From: VXPQ01 sp965223485
Lineage (GTDB): Bacteria; Bacteroidota; Rhodothermia; Rhodothermales; VXPQ01
Direction of reading: 5' to 3'
DNA: 64,000 bases
Assembly (NCBI GenBank): GCA_965223485.1
Contig: OZ244993.1
Span: 124,001-188,000, forward strand
The notes below the pieces were generated by a model. That model searched no databases. It worked only from the letters and a program-made list of their open reading frames with translations, and was not told the origin of the DNA. Positions 57,201 through 61,900 of this stretch are shown here, one piece after another; the first letter of the stretch is position 1, and each line of letters starts with the position of its first letter. Made by a program: the position numbers and the translations under genes.

Positions 57201-58870
57201 ACCTCGGAATCATTGCAGGTGATGGAGGGAGGAGGCGCCGTATCCGTGTCGAGCACCGTCACCCTAACCTCGGTAGCGCCGTCGTCTGCATTCTCCGCGC
57301 TCGCCGTTACCGTGTACGTCCAGGTCGTATTCCGGTCTACATCGTCCGGCGCGTCGAACGTGGGCGTAGCCGTATTGCGACCCGTCAGATCGTCGGTCGG
57401 TGACCATGACCACGTATAGTCCGGATCGTCCCCCGGCGCGCCCGACGCAGAGCAGTCAAACTCAATATCGTCTGCGCCCTCGTCAACATCATCAGGATCC
57501 TCGCATGTAATCGTGATCGCAGGCTTGTTCTTCACCGTTACCGCGACATCGGCGCTGGCGCGCAGGGTGTACGCAAGAAGGCCATCGCCCCGCGAAGTAT
57601 ACAATGCTACCGTGTATTCATACATCTCGTTCTGATTCACCAAATCAGGTACGTCGAAGGTTATTCTGTAATACGATGGATTCTTCAATCTGGGCGTGGG
57701 CGCTGCCGAAGCAGGTGGGAGAATCTGCTCGCCACGACGCGACCATCTTACGAAATTGTTGCCTGCCGGCTGATCATGAATCGAGCAATTAATTCCAAGA
57801 TCGCTTGCTCCCTCGTACACCTCGTAGGGACTATCCGAACAAGTGATGCCGGGATCAAGCATATACCCCGAAACTTCTTCTTCGCCGACGACCCTGACCG
57901 TCACTCTTCTGCGCGCCGTGCGGGGCGTCCCCGAAGCCTGCGACGTCATGCTCGCTATGTAATGGTACTCCTCGCCCGCACTGCCCGCAGGAGCCGTAAA
58001 CAGCGCAGACGACATATCCGTCGCATCCAGAAGCGACGTGCTCGCGCCCCAAAGGCCCTCCCACAACCATTCGATCGACGCCCCGTCCTCGTCGTAGTCC
58101 ATACGATGCGACAGCGGATCCGCCCCCTCGCAATCGAGCGAAACAGCCGAACCCTCCTCAACCGCTACCTCCAGGGGACAATACACGCTCGGACGACTGC
58201 CCGATACGTACACCTCCACTTCCCGCCACGACGAAAGACCCGTAGCACGAGACGTCGCCGTCAAACGGTACCGGTAAAGAAACGTCGTCTCCCCCGAATA
58301 AAACGACTCCAGCGTCTCGTACGCCGGAGCCTCCGGAGCCACTACCGACGGGTTCGGCGCATCCTCGGGCGTCAACCTCGGATTGTTCAGATAGTCCCGC
58401 GTCGTACTTCCCACAGGCTCCCACGAATACTCCAGGTGTTCCTCTCCCGAAGCGTCCCATGCATGACACTCGACCTGTCCCGTCTCGAGCTCCTCCAGAA
58501 AAACAGCCACGGGACACTCCAGACGAGGAGGCGTCCGCCAGGCGGGACCGGAAGGCTCGCCCGGGCGCGCTTCTCCTTCCGGACCGAATCCGAAAGGATC
58601 CGGCGTCTTCTCCCGAGGCGCGCAGCTTTCCCCGAACTCGCCGGGAACCGTAAAAGGATCGCATTCCTCCTGCACAACGGGCGCCCAGGCCGATTCCTCC
58701 GCAACGCCGCCCTTTACCGGAAAACCCTCTTCCCGGATAACCTGACCCTGCGCCGAAGAAACGCAGAGCAGCGCCCCAACGGCAAGCACGCACGCCAGAC
58801 GCCGAAACGCGATGGCGTTGCAGAAACTGCGATCGCCGTCAAACAGGATAACGGGGCGGGGATCGTTCAT
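48287..58870 (-). CDS. Giant repeat adhesin B with pilin-like and chaperone-like tail
   Basis: About 3527 residues from ATG 58870. The first 20 residues (MNDPRPVILFDGDRSFCNAI) come from a DCC-family gene and run in frame into the signal peptide (FRRLACVLAVGALLCVSSAQ), giving an unusually long N-region. The mature part has the same order as protein A: two N-terminal cysteine domains, about 27 PKD/Ig-like repeats (residues ~340-3040), a Pro-rich linker, a DUF4402-like domain and a PapD-like end (FELSNPSLVPLEVSVSARFG). Repeat order in the N-terminal half parallels protein A. An in-frame ATG 48 bases upstream (58918) overlaps gene C. Gene C ends 44 bases before, so the two are likely co-transcribed. 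Confidence 0.72.
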   Translation of the reverse strand: MNDPRPVILFDGDRSFCNAIAFRRLACVLAVGALLCVSSAQGQVIREEGFPVKGGVAEESAWAPVVQEECDPFTVPGEFGESCAPREKTPDPFGFGPEGEARPGEPSGPAWRTPPRLECPVAVFLEELETGQVECHAWDASGEEHLEYSWEPVGSTTRDYLNNPRLTPEDAPNPSVVAPEAPAYETLESFYSGETTFLYRYRLTATSRATGLSSWREVEVYVSGSRPSVYCPLEVAVEEGSAVSLDCEGADPLSHRMDYDEDGASIEWLWEGLWGASTSLLDATDMSSALFTAPAGSAGEEYHYIASMTSQASGTPRTARRRVTVRVVGEEEVSGYMLDPGITCSDSPYEVYEGASDLGINCSIHDQPAGNNFVRWSRRGEQILPPASAAPTPRLKNPSYYRITFDVPDLVNQNEMYEYTVALYTSRGDGLLAYTLRASADVAVTVKNKPAITITCEDPDDVDEGADDIEFDCSASGAPGDDPDYTWSWSPTDDLTGRNTATPTFDAPDDVDRNTTWTYTVTASAENADDGATEVRVTVLDTDTAPPPSITCNDSEVYEGADDITLDCSVANEPTGATYAWAVRGSTSNTNDLSSTTILQPTFAPPGDIDEVDGANKDYEYTVTMTAGGVEQASEDVMVTVLEKPDIYCSAPRRVVVVFTLHESTREFPLRFCPYGVWTGAPGAGAVYAYAWTALSSLGTANTDLLSAANIEVPTFYVPDEVESDLVIGTYSYYSYMLTVSAENADDASVQTQIKVPLSLTCADSEVYEGADDITLDCSVTNAPSDAAYSWTGTDVADRLSGTDGITPTFSAPGDIDEPDEADKDYYYTVTMTVGGVEQASEDVTVTVLEKPDIYCPSVPGMLSHFLTTLGLVEGSRDYPLRACASGWEGGPVGYTYAWTARNGTPDTALLSAADIEVPTFDVPDAVDEDERYSYTLTVSAANADDAVAWVDLIVWDIDITVMCESSYEVYEGSADIELECEASGAPRGSSYTWSWSPNTRLTDHDTGTPTFAVPGSVEQDTTYTYAVTATAENADDETANVTVTVLDTDTAPPPSITCNDSEVYEGAAGFTLDCTVTNAPSDAAYSWTGTDVADRLTDTSSLTPTFVVPGSASADTDYDYTVTLSAAGIDDVTADVMVTVLNKEALRITCAKPTDGFAAFLQYLWYTYEGDPDFEMGCLASGAPGDSPQYTYVWTEGGDTPDPAYLSAADIASPTFYVPDEVAKEETYYYTLTVSAENAESASADVTVIVRDRDPSLTCADSEVYEGADDITLDCSVTNAPSDAAYSWTGTDVADRLSGTDGITPTFAVPVSVSANTDYEYTVTLSVGGVEQASEDVTVTVLNKPAIDVDCAGNPYEVYEGSGYTTLDCSASGAPSGSAYDYVWTARGSPPDNWHIQRLSATDISSPTFRAPPFITRNVTYEYRLTVSAENAKSAREDVTVTVLDRGLPGEMVCDGTYFERHAGSDDIELSCRLSSRSGGGIFRWLWAAWTPDGLPHTISSSGGWPTGWPRPQGLTVTGYGSGTFRMPATVNSATTYKYTLGVWRGRCPGGCAPLTVDLYASQDITIRVLPRPAIAVTCADPDPVYEGSADIELECEASGAPSGSSYTWLWSPTDRLTDHDTATPTFDVPYDVPQDTTYTYTVTASAENAEDGRAEVTVTVLHTDAPRPFVTCNDTAVYEGAADITLDCSVTNAPSDAAYSWAPRGSTSDTNDLIGTAILAPMFDVPDNVDADTDYDYTVTLSASGVADVTEDITVTVLNRPVITVTCADPGSVYEGSADFALDCAASGAPAGSEYTYVWTGRGSTTDTALLSAADIASPTFYVPDEVAEDETYEYALTVSAENAESASANVTVQVLNKKALDVACATPSPVYEGSEDFALDCSASGAPAGSDYAYEWTARGGGDTSRLSSTTVGKPTFYVPDEVAGDETYEYLLTVSAENADPGSADVTVTVLNKKTLDVACATPSPVYEGSEDFALDCAASGAPAGSAYVYAWTARGGGDTSRLSSTTVEKPTFAVPEEVDEDETYEYTLTVSAENAESATAEVTVKVLNLGSIALVCASPPLVYEGSEDFALDCSISGDTGDNVDYTYEWTAIGSTTNTDLLSAADIASPTFYVPDALDETTTYEYLLTARAENAEDAKAEVTVTVLNKGALAVICADPGSVYEGSEDFAFDCSASGAPAGSEYTYEWTGRGSTTDTALLSAADIASPTFYVPDEVAGDETYEYRLTVSAENAEDATAEVTVTVLNRGALALACADPGSVYEGSEDFAFDCSASGAPAGSAYEYAWTARGSTTNTALLSAADVASPTFYVPEEVDEDETYEYTLTVSAENAESATAEVTVKVLNLGSIALVCASPPLVYEGSEDFALDCAASGAPGGSSYEYAWTARNGTANTARLSAADIPSPTFSVPEEVDATTTYEYLLTASAENAESATAEVTVKVLNLGSIALVCASPPLVYEGSEDFAFDCSASGAPGDDAQYTYVWTARGDTPDTSLLSAADVSSPMFHVPEEVDEDETYEYTLTVSADNAESVTEDVTVTVLNKEALAVACADPGSVYEGSEDFALDCSISGDTGDNVDYTYAWTAIGATPNTSRLSAADIPSPMFDVPEEVDATTTYEYLLTARAANAEDATAEVTVTVLNRGALALACADPGSVYEGSEDITFDCSASGAPGDDAQYTYAWTARGDTPDTALLSAVDVSSPMFYVPDEVDEDETYEYTLTASAENAEDVSVEVTVTVLNKGVLALVCADPGSVYEGSEDFAFDCSASGAPGDDPQYTYAWTARGDTPDTALLSNVDIASAVFAVPDEVDEDETYEYTLTVSADNAESVTEDVTVTVLNKEALALACADPGSVYEGSADIAFDCSASGAPGDNPQYTYAWTARGDTPDTSLLSAVDVSSPMFYVPDEVDEDETYEYTLTVSADNAEFVTEDVTVTVLNKEALALACADPGSVYEGSADIAFDCSASGAPGDDPQYTYAWTARGDTPDTALLSAADVSSPMFYVPEEVDEDETYEYTLTVSADNAEFVTEDVTVTVLDRIRTPALDPVSPPAEEPPADPLPAIAESSSRAPSDPTALGVTVSASSLRFGVQSSQTEASLDPLTDGISTRVSGPYHAGRMALSPGGGASFDENGEMDLSIEVISPVLLKREDAAGPFSLVLSPSWSYAESCEQLSSQAIGGLYTEATLAEGACRLLRFGGELDLTDAPSGRYAGSLDVVLRSGEREETHSVEVEVTVVPSQRVITIGPGGVSFSTSRELAAGLTEDQSLSIYPDVAFLTEGKPHGVFELSNPSLVPLEVSVSARFGYTEATRDGREVVVEDASGSHLGDLSKVVDIHPGVLVLQPGEKGLVRYGVQEGALAAMAEKGYAAFFDVVSAPRQYVRSDRMPEEVTGERTARVTMRVPGVYVPGDGASQLRARLLSLSYGVLMSATFLLETQDRPFVGEVVAYDGQGRELGRRETLVYTRSRVRVPLARMPEEEVVFLRFSPRGSGRVPDPVNIPWNAPGRDIGAAGEKERRTTPKSALQ
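49752..57850 (-). repeat. Repeat array B: about 27 PKD/Ig-like units of ~297 bp
   Basis: The C-terminal half (49.75-53.6 kb) consists of near-identical units; the N-terminal half (53.6-57.8 kb) is diverged and includes odd units, for example a Trp-rich unit at about 54.15-54.5 kb and units at 55.8-57 kb with long replaced starts. Confidence 0.85.
58809..58870 (-). other. DCC-family gene start fused to giant gene B
   Basis: These 20 codons match the fragment at 48182-48242 base for base apart from a few changes, including the loss of one motif cysteine (D-G-D-C-N-F-C has become D-G-D-R-S-F-C). The fusion point to the signal-peptide region is at plus 58809. Confidence 0.7.
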
Positions 58871-58914
58871 CGGATTGGCCTTAAATGGCGATCGACTCTG
58901 AGATATCCAACGGT

Positions 58915-61900
58915 TCATTGCAATGCGCTCTTCGGGGTTGTTCTCCGTTCTTTTTCCCCGGCGGCCCCTATGTCTCTTCCCGGCGCATTCCACTCAACGG
59001 ATGTGGGCTCGGGTACTCGACTCGATCCCCAGGGCGCAAATCGTAAAAACACCACCTCTTCCTCAGGCATACGAGCCAGCGGCACGCGCACGCGGCTGCG
59101 CGTGTACACCAGCGTCTCCCGGCGGCCCAGCTCGCGGCCATCCCCGTCGTACGCCACCACCTCGCCCGCAAAAGGACGATCCTCGGTCTCCAGCAAAAAC
59201 GTCGCGGACATGGAAACCCCATACGACAACGACAACAGCGTGGCCCGTAGCTGAGACGCCCCTTCGCCGGGTACGTACACCCCCGGAACGCGCATCGTCA
59301 CGCGAGCCGTCCTCTCTCCCGTAACCTCCTCCGGCATACGGTCCGAACGCACGTACTGACGAGGAGATGACACCACATCGAAAAACGCCGCGTAGCCCTG
59401 CTCCGCCATAGCCGCAAGCGCTCCCTCCTTCACCCCGTAACGCACCAGACCCTTCTCTCCAGGCTGCAATACCACAACCGCCGGATGTATGTCCACCACC
59501 TGGGACAAATCGCCCAGGCGTGAGTCCGAAGCATCCTCTACTACCACCTCCCGGCCGTCCCTTGTCGCCTCCGTATACCCGAATCGAGCAGACACCGACA
59601 CCTCCAGCGGAATGAGCGACGGATTCGACAACTCGAACACGCCGTGAGGCTTCCCTTCCGTCAAAAACGCAACATCGGGATAGATGCTCAGGTTCTGCTC
59701 CTCCGTCAAGCCCGCAGCAAGCTCACGTGATGTGCTGAAGCGAACCCCTCCGGGGCCTATCGTGATCACACGCTGCGAAGGTACGACCGTCACTTCCACC
59801 TCCACCGAGTGCGTCTCTTCGCTCTCGCCCGAACGAAGAACGATGTCCATACTCCCCGCATACCGCCCCGAAGGCGCGTCCGTAAGGTCCAGTTCGCCTC
59901 CGAAGCGAAGAAGGCGGCAGGCGCCCTCCGTAAGCGTCGCCTCCGTATACAGCCCGCCTATCGCCTGAGAAGAAAGCTGCTCGCACGACTCCGCAAAGGA
60001 CCAGGAAGGAGAAAGAACGAGCGAAGACGGCTCGGCAGCGCCCTCACGCTTCAGAAGAACCGGAGAGACAACCTCTATGGACAGGTCCATCTCCCCGTTC
60101 TCGTCGAACGATGCGCCGCCGCCCGGCGAAAGCGTCATACGGCCTGCATGGTACGGACCCGATACGCGCGTCGATATCTGATCCGTCATCGGATCGAGCG
60201 ACGCCCGCGTCTGCGCCGACTGCACCCCGAAACGCAAGGACGATGCGCTTACCGTTACGCCAAGGGCCGTCGGATCCGAAGGCGCCCGTGAGGAAGACCC
60301 CGCTACGGGAGGCTCTTCTGCGGGAGGCGAAACAGGATCCGGGGCAGGCGTCCGTATCCGGTCGAGCACCGTTACGGTCACCTCCGCCTTCGCATCTTCC
60401 GCATTCTCCGCACTGACCGTAAGCAGGTATTCGTACGTCTCGTCCTCGTCTACCTCATCCGGTACGTAAAACATCGGGGAGGAAACGTCCGCAGCGCTGA
60501 GCAGCGACGTATCCGGCGTATCGCCCCGAGCCGTCCAGGCGTACGTATACTGCGGGTCGTCGCCCGGAGCCCCGGACGCCGAGCAGTCGAACGTGGTATC
60601 TTCCGATCCCTCGTATACCGAACCGGGGTCCGCGCACGCAATGCTAAGCGCCCCCTTGTTCAGCACCGTCACCGAAACCTCTGCCGCAGCGTCTTCCGCG
60701 TTGTCGGCGCTCGCCGTAAGCAGGTATTCGTAGGTCTCGTCCTCGTCCACTTCGTCCGGTACCGCGAACGTCGGGGACGCAATGTCCGCAGCGCTGAGCA
60801 GAGCCGTATCCGGCGTATCGCCCCGAGCCGTCCACGCGTACGTATACTGCGGATCATCGCCCGGAGCCCCGGACGCCGAGCAGTCGAACGCGATGTCTGC
60901 CGATCCCTCGTACACCGGAGAAGGCATCGCGCATACCACGCGCAGCGCTCCCACATTCAACACCGTCACCGTCACATCCGCCGAGGCGTCTTCCGCATTC
61001 TCTGCCGAGACGGTCAGCGTGTATTCGTACGTCTCGTCCTCGTCTACCTCATCCGGTACGTAGAACATCGGGGAGGAAACGTCCACAGCGCTGAGCAGCG
61101 ACGTATCCGGCGTATCGCCCTGCGCCTCCCATGTATAATTGTAGGTGGAACCAGCCGGAGCCCCGGACGCCGAACAGTCGAATGCAACGTCCTCCGAGCC
61201 CTCGTACACCGAACCGGGATCCGCGCACACGAGCGCAAGCGTACCCTTGTTCAGCACCGTCACGGTAACGTCCTCTGTCACAGACTCCGCATTGTCGGCG
61301 CTTACCGTCAGCGTGTATTCGTACGTCTCGTCCTCGTCCACCTCCTCCGGCACGTCGAATGTCGGGGCGGGACCGTCCGCACCGGCAATAAGCAGGTTCG
61401 TGTTCGCCGTACCGTTCCTGGCCGTCCACTCATATTCGTAGGTGGAACCCCCGGGAGCGCCCGAAGCCGTGCAGTCGAATGCAATGTCCTCAGATCCCTC
61501 GTAGACCGAACCGGGGTCCGCGCACACGAGCGCAAGCGCACCCTTGTTCAGCACCGTTACGGTTACCGCCGCCGCAGCGTCTTCCGCGTTGTCCGCCGAT
61601 ACCGTCAGCGTGTATTCGTAGGTCTCGTCCTCGTCTACCTCATCCGGTACGTAAAACATCGGGGAGGAAACGTCCGCAGCGCTGAGCAGGGCCGTATCCG
61701 GCGTATCGCCCCGAGCCGCCCAGGCGTACGTATACTGCGGGTCGTCGCCCGGAGCCCCGGACGCCGAGCAGTCGAACGCGAAGTCTTCCGAGCCTTCGTA
61801 TACCGAACCGGGGTCCGCACACGCAAGCGCAAGAGCGCCCTTGTTCAGCACCTTCACCCTAACGAGCGCCACCGCAGACTCCGCATTCTCAGCGCTCACC

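Noticed and set aside
54377..59254. Long plus-strand frames (503 and 492 codons) opposite giant gene B
   Set aside because: They arise from the repeat coding sequence read backwards and are basic and low in hydrophobic residues. A periodic antisense frame is expected in such arrays.
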